From Olleya aquimaris (GTDB lineage Bacteria; Bacteroidota; Bacteroidia; Flavobacteriales; Flavobacteriaceae), in NCBI RefSeq assembly GCF_003259525.1, contig NZ_QLLO01000001.1:62001-126000 (forward strand): DNA of 64,000 nt, given 5' to 3'. Both the position numbers and the translations under genes were made by a program. Under the pieces are notes generated by a model, which saw nothing but the letters and a program-made list of their open reading frames with translations, made no database searches and was not told the DNA's origin. Shown here piece after piece: positions 47,016 to 55,933 of the stretch (position 1 is the stretch's first letter; each line of letters begins with the position of its first letter).

Positions 47016-49820
47016 TTAAGTTCTTTCATGATCTGGGAAAATTATATTATGAAAATATTTAATTGCACTCACTCTTTCAAAATTAAATAATTCATTATCT
47101 GATAATTCAATTACGTTTTTACAATTAGGACAGTCAAAAATTTTTGCTTCATCATTATTCTCGACAAAAGGTTCGGCAATAAATTGAACATCATCACCTG
47201 TTTCTAGATTAGGTACCTGAAAACCATTATCTTTTAGAGACGTTAACGCATTAAAAAACTCTTCAAAATATAAATCTCCTCTACACCACCTAAACCACCA
47301 TTTACCATCTTGACGCTGACCACTATTTTCAATAGTTTCAGTTCCAATTTTACTAATAAACCAATCTAATTGTTGTCTATATAACTCTGTATTTAAAACT
47401 CTTTTAATTGTTTCAAATCCACATTCTGAACAACATAGCACTCCTCTATCTCTATGCCCATTAATATGGCATTTATATTCTTGACCAGATTGTTCTATTA
47501 TACTTTTTCTGCTTTGCAGTTTTTCTGAACTACAGCAAGCATAACAATTATTACAAATATACCAACCACAATTATCTGGATTTTCTATTGTTGAAGGTCT
47601 GCATTTTTTTGATTCTCGGCTATCAATATAATCTTCGCATTTACCATTCATGCAATGTGATAAATACACGTTTTTATCTGGTGTTTCACATTGCTTATTT
47701 GTACAAGAGAACATACTAACACCATAAAACCCATAATTACCTCTACCATTTGGTCTTAAAATAGTATTACAACATTTACATTTTAGATGTTCAAGAAACC
47801 TGTTTACTCTATTAATAATACTTAATACAATTTCATATTGTCTTTCACTATAATTAATACCTAAAATTTTTAAAACATTTTCTAATGTATAATCCCTCCA
47901 GTTATTTGCACTTACGGGTTTTCTACAAGTTTCAAAACAAGGTGTGTTTTCACACCACCAAAACTCCATTTGTTCTCTTCTAGATAGTAGTGGCCTATTA
48001 CTATTTTGTTCTAAAGCCTTTCTTCCATCGCAAAACGTTTTAAATCTAGGCAGCTTATCAGATTTCTTTTTATAATACGTGGTTATCGTTTTTCCGTCTA
48101 TAGTTTTTGTTGTTTCCTCTGCAAAAGTTCTTCCGTCACATTTTTGAAAAAAACCATCTATTACTAATAAGTCTTGTGGCGTTTTTATTTGATTTGCAAT
48201 AATGTCAAAAATTGAATTTCTGTTTGTTATCTGGTTTTGTCTTAAATCTGTTGCTATTTTTAGAATGATACTTAGTGTAAAATCTAAACCTACGCCATCA
48301 ATTTCTTTGGCATACTGGTTATCTGTATAATTATAAGTAGTTATTTTGTTTAAGTCAATTAATGTAAGATCTAGAACCTTGGTTTCTATTAGCATTAAAA
48401 CTTTTTTGAAAAACAATTTTTGGTCTGATGCTGATAATAAACCTGTATAAATAACAACGTCGTGAAAATTAACTGAATCTGTATAGTCTGAAATAAATAA
48501 CTGTAGTTTTATATAATCTGTAGCTTTACTTTCTACAACAGTTACAAACTTTTTATATAACACTTCATCTTTTGTATAGTCAAGAAAAAAGGTGGTTTGA
48601 TTATATATTTTTATAGTATCTATTTCTTCATAATTATTGTATGTCTTGTAAAATAAGTTTACATGCTCTTCTTGAGTTACTTTATCTAATACTTGATAAA
48701 TCTTACCTTCTAAAAGCTTAATAGTTTCTTTATTAAACGTTTTATCTAATTGCGCTTTAATTTTAAATAAATAGCTATAAACTGCATCTAATGGGAAGTT
48801 TTCTATTAGATTATTAAGCCACAATATTGTGATTTGCTCGTCGCTAAGTTTAGTATAATCTATACTAATAGCATTCCATTTAACAAATTCTATAAGTGAA
48901 TGATAATTATCTTGTTCTGGTTTAGATACTAATGTATTGAAGACCTCTTCTAATATGTACTCTAAATCTTTAGAATCTAATTTACTAAGCAAAAATTGAC
49001 TGTTAGCTGGATTATTTGCTATGTACTCAATAAGTTCTTCTTCAATAGTACTTATTGGTAATAAATAATTGGTTTGAGAAAACAATTGAAATTTTTGATG
49101 ACTATCTAAACTACTGTCTATTTTATCTATCTGTTCTTTAGTTAGCATTATATCTAACTGAGATGCTATATTTACAATAGAAATTACCTTATCTATAGTT
49201 ATAGTAGGATTACTAAAATAGTCGCTAAATAATTGTTCTACTTCAAGTTTAGTTGATGGTTTTATGGTAAAACCATCTTGAGTGATAATTTCTGTTAATC
49301 GATTTAAACATTTTACATTGTTTTTAAGTATTCCTAAATAAATTAAAAACAAAATGTCTGTTTCGTGGGCTATATAATGTAATGTAGTTGCTTTAATTCT
49401 ATCTCTATTAATAAAATCTTGTTTACTAATAGTAAATATTATGTCTTCATTTTCTCTTAAGTTTCGAGGATTTACACCTTTAACTACACTACCTCTAAAA
49501 AATATCTCTTTTAATTGTTCATGCTCTGCAAAACCGTATTCACCATCATTAGCTTGGTTATAGTACCATTTTACTTTACCAATAAATTTACATTGGTTGT
49601 TTACTAGACACCCATTATAGTTACTAATTTGATCGTTTATTGCTAAATCGTCTAATTGATTTTGTATTTCTTTATTATTATATAATGCAATTATTTGTAA
49701 ATAGGTATCCTCATCTAACTCTTGGTTTGGACTAGTAATAGGTGTCTCTAAAAATATATTATATCGAGTTAACCTCTTGTAAGATATTTTTAATTCTTTA
49801 AGTAGTTTAGATACACGCAT
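47016..49820 (-). CDS. Large protein with IF2-N-like and cold-shock-like domains and zinc clusters
   Basis: The 934-residue protein opens with MRVSKLLKELKISYKRL and LDEDTYLQIIALY (1-47), like the helical domain at the start of translation factor IF-2. Residues 78-148 (FIGKVKWYYNQ, EYGFAEH, EIFFRG) look like a cold-shock OB fold with RNP1- and RNP2-like strands. A long helical region follows (150-560). Residues about 600-830 carry at least six Cys pairs, including CKCCN, CNNCYACC and CCSEC. It is probably an RNA- or DNA-binding zinc protein. I know no named family with this order of domains. Confidence 0.7.
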   Translation of the reverse strand: MRVSKLLKELKISYKRLTRYNIFLETPITSPNQELDEDTYLQIIALYNNKEIQNQLDDLAINDQISNYNGCLVNNQCKFIGKVKWYYNQANDGEYGFAEHEQLKEIFFRGSVVKGVNPRNLRENEDIIFTISKQDFINRDRIKATTLHYIAHETDILFLIYLGILKNNVKCLNRLTEIITQDGFTIKPSTKLEVEQLFSDYFSNPTITIDKVISIVNIASQLDIMLTKEQIDKIDSSLDSHQKFQLFSQTNYLLPISTIEEELIEYIANNPANSQFLLSKLDSKDLEYILEEVFNTLVSKPEQDNYHSLIEFVKWNAISIDYTKLSDEQITILWLNNLIENFPLDAVYSYLFKIKAQLDKTFNKETIKLLEGKIYQVLDKVTQEEHVNLFYKTYNNYEEIDTIKIYNQTTFFLDYTKDEVLYKKFVTVVESKATDYIKLQLFISDYTDSVNFHDVVIYTGLLSASDQKLFFKKVLMLIETKVLDLTLIDLNKITTYNYTDNQYAKEIDGVGLDFTLSIILKIATDLRQNQITNRNSIFDIIANQIKTPQDLLVIDGFFQKCDGRTFAEETTKTIDGKTITTYYKKKSDKLPRFKTFCDGRKALEQNSNRPLLSRREQMEFWWCENTPCFETCRKPVSANNWRDYTLENVLKILGINYSERQYEIVLSIINRVNRFLEHLKCKCCNTILRPNGRGNYGFYGVSMFSCTNKQCETPDKNVYLSHCMNGKCEDYIDSRESKKCRPSTIENPDNCGWYICNNCYACCSSEKLQSRKSIIEQSGQEYKCHINGHRDRGVLCCSECGFETIKRVLNTELYRQQLDWFISKIGTETIENSGQRQDGKWWFRWCRGDLYFEEFFNALTSLKDNGFQVPNLETGDDVQFIAEPFVENNDEAKIFDCPNCKNVIELSDNELFNFERVSAIKYFHNIIFPDHERT

Positions 49821-49838
49821 AATTAATTTAATTTAATA

Positions 49839-50057
49839 TCAAGTCTTTAAATTTTTAAATAGATATTTTATATGTGAGGTTACTTGAAACTTTACTTTTG
49901 CCGGAAGCTTTGATGCTTTTACTGTAAGCTGTATGTCCACTAGTTGTTTTGAGGTTATATCATCATTAATATTAATATTGGCTTGTTCTAAAATATTATT
50001 ATAATCCTTAAAACAAAACAGTTTTAATATATATTCTGTTAGTAAAGGCTTTGTTTT
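49839..50057 (-). pseudogene. Start-less open frame, possible gene remnant
   Basis: Within the 309-bp gap 49821-50129, one minus-strand frame stays open for 72 codons. It has no ATG, GTG or TTG at a useful position; in-frame TAA lies just upstream and TGA ends it at 49839. The translation looks protein-like (helix-rich, with QLVDIQLTVKASKLPAKVKF near the end) rather than random. It could be the tail of a deleted gene. The rest of the gap shows no gene. Confidence 0.35.
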
Positions 50058-50129
50058 TTAGCTAAACAATAAGTAACATAACTTACTATGTTGTTTATTG
50101 ATAGGGCTTTTCAGCTCTTACAAATTATC

Positions 50130-50600
50130 TTATAAAGGTTTAACTGATAGCTTAAACATTTCTTGTTTTAAATTCTTGAGAAATGTTTTTTTTACTAAAA
50201 CCCCTAAACTTGGTTTTTGAATAGTATCAAAAATGATTGATTCAGAGAATGGACTATCTGGTATAAACCTATTTTGAACACTGTGATACTCAACAATAAT
50301 TTTGTTATCTGAATCAAACCTTTTCAAAAATCCATCAGTTTTAAAAATAGATTTTATAGATTTAAATAAAAAAACTAGATCATCATTATCAACTGGCAAA
50401 TTTGTTACCTCAACTATTTGTATTGAAAAATATAAATCTTTATTTATAATTTTATTTGTAGATAACACCTTAACCTCTATAGAGGTCATAATTTTTTCAA
50501 CTTTTGCAATTAAATTTTGTCTTTCTTTATTATTAGCCTCTATTAAATGCTTTGACAGTGGTTTAGATTTTCCAAATAATTTGTTTTTTTTCTCTTCCAT
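50130..50600 (-). CDS. Hypothetical protein downstream of hsdS
   Basis: The 156-residue soluble protein starts MEEKKNKLFGKSKPLSKHLI. It has a mixed alpha/beta composition with IVEYHSV and IIFDTIQKPSLGVLV strands and a basic C-terminus. I do not recognise it. It begins 39 bp after hsdS on the same strand, so it is probably the last gene of the DUF2130-hsdM-hsdS transcript. Confidence 0.65.
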   Translation of the reverse strand: MEEKKNKLFGKSKPLSKHLIEANNKERQNLIAKVEKIMTSIEVKVLSTNKIINKDLYFSIQIVEVTNLPVDNDDLVFLFKSIKSIFKTDGFLKRFDSDNKIIVEYHSVQNRFIPDSPFSESIIFDTIQKPSLGVLVKKTFLKNLKQEMFKLSVKPL

Positions 50601-50639
50601 GTCTTTTTTACTTTATGCTAAAACTAATAAAAATAAGGT

Positions 50640-51773
50640 TTACTTTACCAACTCGCCTTTAAAAGCCTTTTGTAACAAACTATTAAACAAGTCTTCAGTT
50701 TTTTGTAAGCTTTGTTGGGCTTGTGCTTTTTGTTGCTCTATTAATGCTACGCGTTCTGCAAATTGGTTTTGGAGGTTTATTGGAGGAAGGGGAATTTTCA
50801 TTTTTTTTATTTCAATAAGATGAAGATTTGTAATTGTTCCTGTTTTTGAATGTTTTTTTGCTTGATTTAATGCATAAGGTGTATTCAGGAAAGTTTCCAA
50901 AAACTTATTATTGATTTTTTCATGTTTAGGTTTTATCAAACACAAACTAACAAATACACTAAATTCATAATCCCAATCAACTATTTTAGCAACTCCAATA
51001 GTACCATTTTTTGTATATAAAATATCTTCTTTTTCTGGATTACATCTTTTTATTAAAACCTCATGCTCTTCCTTGGAAATAAATTTCTTTGAATCATTAC
51101 TTTTAGTAATGTCTGTAACTCTTAAAAAAGGAATTCCACTATCAGTATAAGTCGGTGTGTGATGCGTTCCATCTGTTATTTTATTTACAAGTTCAATTAA
51201 TTCAACTTGTTCAAACTTCTTTTCTTTAACAAACATCTCTAAAAACAAACTTTGTGTTAAGGCATCGTATTTAGCAATAAGGTCTTTATTGAGCTGACGT
51301 AGTGTATCGGCTTCGTCTAAAATAGCAGCTATCTTTTTTTGGGTTGCTAATGGTGGTAGTGGGATTTTAACTCTTGAAATAGTCTTAAAGTTAATTGCAG
51401 GCATTGAAGTTTTTTGAGAAGAATTTAGTATCTGATTTTGAATTAATTCGCTTCTTAAAATTCTGTACAAAAAATCTGAATTAAGTAATTCTTCATTATA
51501 ATTAATCTTAAACATATTATTTGCTAAAACACCAGTAAAACCTCTACCGACAAATCCAACAGCTCCATATCTCACCATAATAATATCGTCCTTAGAAACT
51601 AAATACTTAGGATTTTGCTTAGGTATATATCTAAAATCTGTTGAGTTTTGAGTGTAATTAATAATTCTTAAAAATATATCAGAACCTTCAAAATAGTCTT
51701 TACTTTGGTCTTTTATAGAAACTTGTTGACCTTGACTAAAAGTTGCTAAGTTTCCTAATTCAACTAACTCCAT
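50640..51773 (-). CDS. hsdS: Type I restriction-modification specificity subunit
   Basis: The 377-residue HsdS has two target-recognition domains (about 1-125 and 185-320). The conserved helical regions are PLPPLATQKKIAAILDEADTL (about 137-157) and PPINLQNQFAERVALIEQQK (about 325-344). The second ends in DLFNSLLQKAFKGEL, the usual C-terminal signature. The start codon shares 1 nt with the hsdM stop. It determines the bipartite recognition sequence. Confidence 0.95.
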   Translation of the reverse strand: MELVELGNLATFSQGQQVSIKDQSKDYFEGSDIFLRIINYTQNSTDFRYIPKQNPKYLVSKDDIIMVRYGAVGFVGRGFTGVLANNMFKINYNEELLNSDFLYRILRSELIQNQILNSSQKTSMPAINFKTISRVKIPLPPLATQKKIAAILDEADTLRQLNKDLIAKYDALTQSLFLEMFVKEKKFEQVELIELVNKITDGTHHTPTYTDSGIPFLRVTDITKSNDSKKFISKEEHEVLIKRCNPEKEDILYTKNGTIGVAKIVDWDYEFSVFVSLCLIKPKHEKINNKFLETFLNTPYALNQAKKHSKTGTITNLHLIEIKKMKIPLPPINLQNQFAERVALIEQQKAQAQQSLQKTEDLFNSLLQKAFKGELVK

Positions 51774-53359
51774 TATTGCATCATCTTTTCTAAATTCAAC
51801 ATAGCATTAGTTCTTTGTTTATCTAAAGCTTTAATGTCTGCCAAAATGGTTTCTGGTGCATCGTACTTAATTTCTTCATACACAATTTCTTTGTAGCGGT
51901 TAATAGATAAATCGTAATCGTTAGCTGCTATGTCTGCTTTTGGTATTAAAAAACTTGGTTTGGTTTTGTCTTGATATTGTGCTTCCATTTTAGACCTTTC
52001 GACTGCGCTCAAGGCGACAGTGGAGTTCATTATAACCTTAGCGTCTAATAGTATTTGTGCAATATCGCATTTACCTTCTACTTCTTTAACAATGTTTTCT
52101 GGTTCTGTAAAGCATTGCTCTAAAGCCTCTTCAGTTACTAAAAGGTTACGTTTATCGTCTAGGCTTAAACCGTCTGCTTTCATATCGTAAAACCATACCT
52201 TATCTGTACCTCCAGAATTGGTTTTTGTAAATATTAAAATAGCTGTACTAACACCTGCATACGGTTTAAAAACTCCACTAGGCATAGAGATTACGGCTTG
52301 TAATTGTTGGTTTTCTACCAACTCTTTACGTATGCTTTTATGCGCTGTACTGCTACCAAATAATACACCATCTGGTACAATTACTGCTGCACGACCACCA
52401 ACTTTAAGCATACGTAACATTAGGCTTAAAAATAGCAGCTCGGTTTTTTTTGTTTTAGTGGTTTTAAGCAGGCTACTTTCTACCTCGTCATAATCTAAAC
52501 TGCCTTTAAATGGTGGATTAGCTAATATTAAGGAATAGGCATTTTCTATATCCGCATTACTCTCGCTAAGTGCATCTTTACCTATTAAGGTTGGGTTGTC
52601 TAAACCATGTAATTGCATATTCATAGCACCAATACGTAGCATGGTAGGATCAAACTCGATACCATTAAACATGTTGTTATGAAAGTGCTCTCTAAACGTG
52701 GCGTTATTAAACCAATCTAAATGTTTGCTTTGTATATACTCGCCTGCGCTTACCAAAAAACCAGCAGTACCACAAGAAGGATCGCAAATGGTATCGTCTT
52801 GTTTAGGTTGTGTTAGCTCTACCATCATGCGAATGATGTGGCGAGGTGTTCTAAACTGTCCGTTGGTACCTGCTTCTGCTATTTTAGACAGCATGTACTC
52901 GTACAAATCACCTTTTGCATCTTTATTATCTAACTCTAAAGTATCTATTTGTTGTACTACTTTATCTAGTAATTTAGGCGATTGTATCATGAAAATAGCA
53001 CCTTTCATGTACTTTGCAAACACACCACCTTGTTTACCAATGCCTTTCATAAAATCGAAAACAGTAAGATCATCCAATGCTGCTTGCGGTCTTGTAAACA
53101 GATTAAACATGGTTTCTGGATCTTTTTCTTTAAAACTAGACCAACGCAAAGGTCTTTGTGCCTCAGTATAAATTGGGTTTTCGGTTGGCACACCTAATAG
53201 GTTGGCTTTTTTCTCGTTTACAATTTGTTTATCGTCTAGTTGCTTGATAAATATCAAGTAGGTAAACTGCTCTATTACGGTTAATGGATTAGAAATTCCG
53301 CCTGTCCAGAAATCGTTCCAGATTTTATCTATTTTACTTTTAAGTTCTCCTGTAATCAT
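51773..53359 (-). CDS. hsdM: Type I restriction-modification methyltransferase subunit
   Basis: The 528-residue N6-adenine methyltransferase has an N-terminal helical domain (1-150), the SAM motif ICDPSCGTAGFLVSAG (191-206) and the catalytic NPPF at 281-284, so it should be active. Residues about 445-456 (NSTVALSAVERS) are encoded by a TCGACTGCGCTC-family repeat at 51993-52021 inserted in frame. With HsdS it methylates host DNA. hsdS follows with a 1-nt overlap; DUF2130 lies upstream. Confidence 0.96.
   Translation of the reverse strand: MITGELKSKIDKIWNDFWTGGISNPLTVIEQFTYLIFIKQLDDKQIVNEKKANLLGVPTENPIYTEAQRPLRWSSFKEKDPETMFNLFTRPQAALDDLTVFDFMKGIGKQGGVFAKYMKGAIFMIQSPKLLDKVVQQIDTLELDNKDAKGDLYEYMLSKIAEAGTNGQFRTPRHIIRMMVELTQPKQDDTICDPSCGTAGFLVSAGEYIQSKHLDWFNNATFREHFHNNMFNGIEFDPTMLRIGAMNMQLHGLDNPTLIGKDALSESNADIENAYSLILANPPFKGSLDYDEVESSLLKTTKTKKTELLFLSLMLRMLKVGGRAAVIVPDGVLFGSSTAHKSIRKELVENQQLQAVISMPSGVFKPYAGVSTAILIFTKTNSGGTDKVWFYDMKADGLSLDDKRNLLVTEEALEQCFTEPENIVKEVEGKCDIAQILLDAKVIMNSTVALSAVERSKMEAQYQDKTKPSFLIPKADIAANDYDLSINRYKEIVYEEIKYDAPETILADIKALDKQRTNAMLNLEKMMQ
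51993..52021. repeat. TCGACTGCGCTC-family repeat inside hsdM
   Basis: GACCTTTCGACTGCGCTCAA (51993-52012), followed by GGCGACAGT to 52021, has the same core and GACA end as the intergenic copies at 17566, 21878, 25033 and 28625. Here it lies within a coding frame and is translated as part of the HsdM C-terminal linker. Confidence 0.85.
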
Positions 53360-53406
53360 GCTTAGGAATTGGTTTTTTAATATTTGTTATGTGTTATTGC
53401 GTGGAT

Positions 53407-54684
53407 TTAATTTTTTAAATCCTCAAACTTCTGTTTCATTGTAGAATTACCATACGTTAACCTTTTAATAGTTAAATCCTCTGCTTTGTTATTAGCTAAA
53501 CGTAAGTTGTTTTCAGAAGATAATAAAGCTGCTTTTGTCTTTTCAAGATGCGAAATGGTTTTATCAATTTCACTAATAGCAGTCATAAATTTACGACTAG
53601 CTAAGTCATAATTACGAGCAAAACCGGTTTTAAACTCCTCAATTTTATCTTCAAAGTTTGTAATATCAATGTTTTGATTTCTCATGATATTTAGCTCTTG
53701 CTTGTACTCTAAAGATTTCATTCCAGAATTTCTTAATATGGTAATGATTTGTATGAAAAATTGAGGACGTACTACAAACATTTTAGGGTATTTATGAGAT
53801 ACATCTACAATACCCGTGTTGTAATAATCACTATCAGCTTCTAACATAGAAACCAACACAGCGTATTCACAGTTTTTTGCTATTCTATCTTTATCAAGTT
53901 TAGCAAAGAAATCTTCGTTTTTCTTTTTGGTAGCGGTTTCATCATTTTGATTTTTCATCTCAAACATAATGGACACAATCTCATTACCATGTTCATCTTC
54001 TTCTTTGAAAATGTAATCTCCTTTTGTGCCACCTGAAGCATCATTATCTTTTTCAAAATAGGCGTTCTGGAAACCTGTTGCTCTTAGCTGATTGAAACTG
54101 TTTTCACAATGTTGTTCTAGATTTTCTCCCAACATTTTGGTAGATTGTTTTTGTTTAAAATCTTTTAAACGTTCTATTTCTTCATCTCTATATTTGATGA
54201 CCTGGTCTTTGGTTTCTAATTCTCTTCTAAAATCGTCTTTTAATGATTTTTCTAGTAGCTCTTTTTCAGTGTCTTTTACTTTAAGGTTATTTTCGAGCTT
54301 ATCTTTTTCTTTTTCTAAAGCATTTACAGCTTGTTGCAGTTCTAACTGTTTTTGTGTTTCTGCTTGTGCTAACTTTGACTGAAGGTCTTTTATATTGCTA
54401 TCTTTTTTTGATATTTCTTGAATAAGCTCGGTTTTGCTTTTTTCACGTAGGGTATCTATTTCACGTTGCTTTTCAGCTAATTTTTGTTGAAAGTCGTATA
54501 GTAACTGAGACTCTTTTAATTGAAGTGCATCTGCCTTTTGCTTTTCTGCAATTTCTAATCGGTTGTTAATTTCGTCTTGAAACTGCTGATCCCTAATTTG
54601 CTTTACAATATCAGTATACACTGAATCGTCTACTTTAAATACTTCTTGACAGTTTGGGCATTTTACACTTGTATTCTCACTCAT
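53407..54684 (-). CDS. DUF2130 coiled-coil protein
   Basis: I place the start at 54684 ([16 protein letters not shown]), giving 425 residues; the longer frame would run into the promoter. A CPNC motif lies at residues 9-12. A long Lys/Glu/Gln coiled coil (about 30-190) is followed by the DUF2130 domain (about 190-400: [51 protein letters not shown]). The FEMKNQ motif hints at a nuclease-like fold. Such proteins are common near restriction loci. A copy of the shared dyad lies 46 bp upstream and hsdM follows 47 bp downstream. Confidence 0.88.
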   Translation of the reverse strand: MSENTSVKCPNCQEVFKVDDSVYTDIVKQIRDQQFQDEINNRLEIAEKQKADALQLKESQLLYDFQQKLAEKQREIDTLREKSKTELIQEISKKDSNIKDLQSKLAQAETQKQLELQQAVNALEKEKDKLENNLKVKDTEKELLEKSLKDDFRRELETKDQVIKYRDEEIERLKDFKQKQSTKMLGENLEQHCENSFNQLRATGFQNAYFEKDNDASGGTKGDYIFKEEDEHGNEIVSIMFEMKNQNDETATKKKNEDFFAKLDKDRIAKNCEYAVLVSMLEADSDYYNTGIVDVSHKYPKMFVVRPQFFIQIITILRNSGMKSLEYKQELNIMRNQNIDITNFEDKIEEFKTGFARNYDLASRKFMTAISEIDKTISHLEKTKAALLSSENNLRLANNKAEDLTIKRLTYGNSTMKQKFEDLKN

Positions 54685-54729
54685 TTTTTTCGGGTTTTGA
54701 TTAATAACACTACAAATATATGTTTTGTG

Positions 54730-54748
54730 TGTGCAGAGTAATTGCACA
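54730..54748 (-). promoter_or_regulatory. Shared 19-bp dyad and promoter of DUF2130-hsdM-hsdS
   Basis: TGTGCAGAGTAATTGCACA on the plus strand, between the receiver-protein stop (54752) and the DUF2130 start. On the minus strand a 9-nt gap leads to TATATTTG, a perfect TAnnTTTG -7 element. The dyad occupies the -20 to -40 region. Confidence 0.75.
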
Positions 54749-54751
54749 AAA

Positions 54752-55933
54752 TTATAGCTTGATAATATTTTGAGCTTGAGAGGAATCTTTAATAGTAAAC
54801 TTAATTGTATCTCCAGTATTAAGATTAAGGTTATTTACATCTCCTTTATAAACACTTATACTTTTGGTTCCATCTTCAACTAAAACAGAAGCCCATCCAT
54901 TTGCTGCTACTTTTACTATTTTAGCTGTTTCAATTTTATTTCCATCTTTATCATATTCTAAATCCTTCCAATAAGACTTATTGAGAGCTATATCACTATT
55001 TGATTTTGAATATCCGTCAAACCAAATCAAAATATCCATTAATTGTAATGCTAATGAATATAATAGGTAAGGCGTATTTATACTTTTTCGATATGCTTGA
55101 ATGTGTATGTTTTGAGTAACATCTACAGTAGTAGTATGAGAAGCTGCTCCGGTAGTATGAATTATATTTTTTACGTTATTCGCAATTATCTTTGGAAAGT
55201 GTGTTACGGAACAACTTACTTTCAAGTGATTTGTATCATAACCGGAAAGGAACAAGCAAGATTCGTTTAAATTAACTTTATCACCTCCAACTTGGACACA
55301 TTTATCATGTAATAATCCGTAAGTATTTGCCATTCTAAACATGGTTTCAAGAATTATTCTTATCTGTGTAAAGTACAATTGATCATCAAAATGATTATTA
55401 AAACCTTTAAGACCTTTAAAAATTGCTATGAAGGTATCTCTTATTGTATCTGGATATTTATTTAATATTTCAAATAGTAATTGATTTTCGTGTTTTATTT
55501 GAAGGTCTGTTTGCATATCTGCTTCAGCCTTTATGTTCTGCAATAATTCAATTACATCCTCAGGATTCTTTTTATTGTAGCATCTTAGTTTAAATGCTTC
55601 AAGTATGGGATTTGTGACTTCGGTAAAATGTGTTTGACCAGATAATACAAAATATGGAAAGGATTTTTTATTTCTTAATTCATTAATTTTCTGAATAGCT
55701 GATCCCAAGCCAGCAGGATTGGGTGTTTGTGAGTTTTCATCTTCAAAAAATAATGCATCTAATAAAATAACGTCATAGAAATTAATGTTAGCCTCTAGAG
55801 CGTTAAATCCTTCTTTAAAAGAACCATAACCTTCTAGTACAATATCTTGTTGTTCTGCTTGTAAGATAAATGGAAAAAGCGCTTCATCATTGTGTTCATC
55901 ATCAATCCAAAGTATGTTATATGTCTTACTCAT
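54752..55933 (-). CDS. Receiver-domain protein, partner of the methylase-kinase fusion
   Basis: The protein has 393 residues. Residues 1-130 form a CheY-like receiver: acidic pocket Asp11/Asp12/Glu13 (LWIDDEH), phospho-acceptor Asp59 (DVILLDALF), switch Ser98 (FVLSGQT) and Lys121 or Lys122 (CYNKK). A helical middle domain (about 145-330) is not recognised. The C-terminal 50 residues ([28 protein letters not shown]) look like a small beta barrel. No HTH or standard output domain is seen. The start shares 1 nt with the upstream gene's stop (TAATG), so the pair is coupled. Confidence 0.85.
   Translation of the reverse strand: MSKTYNILWIDDEHNDEALFPFILQAEQQDIVLEGYGSFKEGFNALEANINFYDVILLDALFFEDENSQTPNPAGLGSAIQKINELRNKKSFPYFVLSGQTHFTEVTNPILEAFKLRCYNKKNPEDVIELLQNIKAEADMQTDLQIKHENQLLFEILNKYPDTIRDTFIAIFKGLKGFNNHFDDQLYFTQIRIILETMFRMANTYGLLHDKCVQVGGDKVNLNESCLFLSGYDTNHLKVSCSVTHFPKIIANNVKNIIHTTGAASHTTTVDVTQNIHIQAYRKSINTPYLLYSLALQLMDILIWFDGYSKSNSDIALNKSYWKDLEYDKDGNKIETAKIVKVAANGWASVLVEDGTKSISVYKGDVNNLNLNTGDTIKFTIKDSSQAQNIIKL

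Noticed and set aside
50302-50823. 173-codon plus-strand frame spanning the hsdS 3' end
   Set aside because: It is Phe/Cys/Ser-rich, antisense to two minus-strand genes, and has no plausible promoter or domain.
52698-53171. 157-codon plus-strand frame antisense to hsdM
   Set aside because: Shadow of the conserved methylase frame; no independent support.
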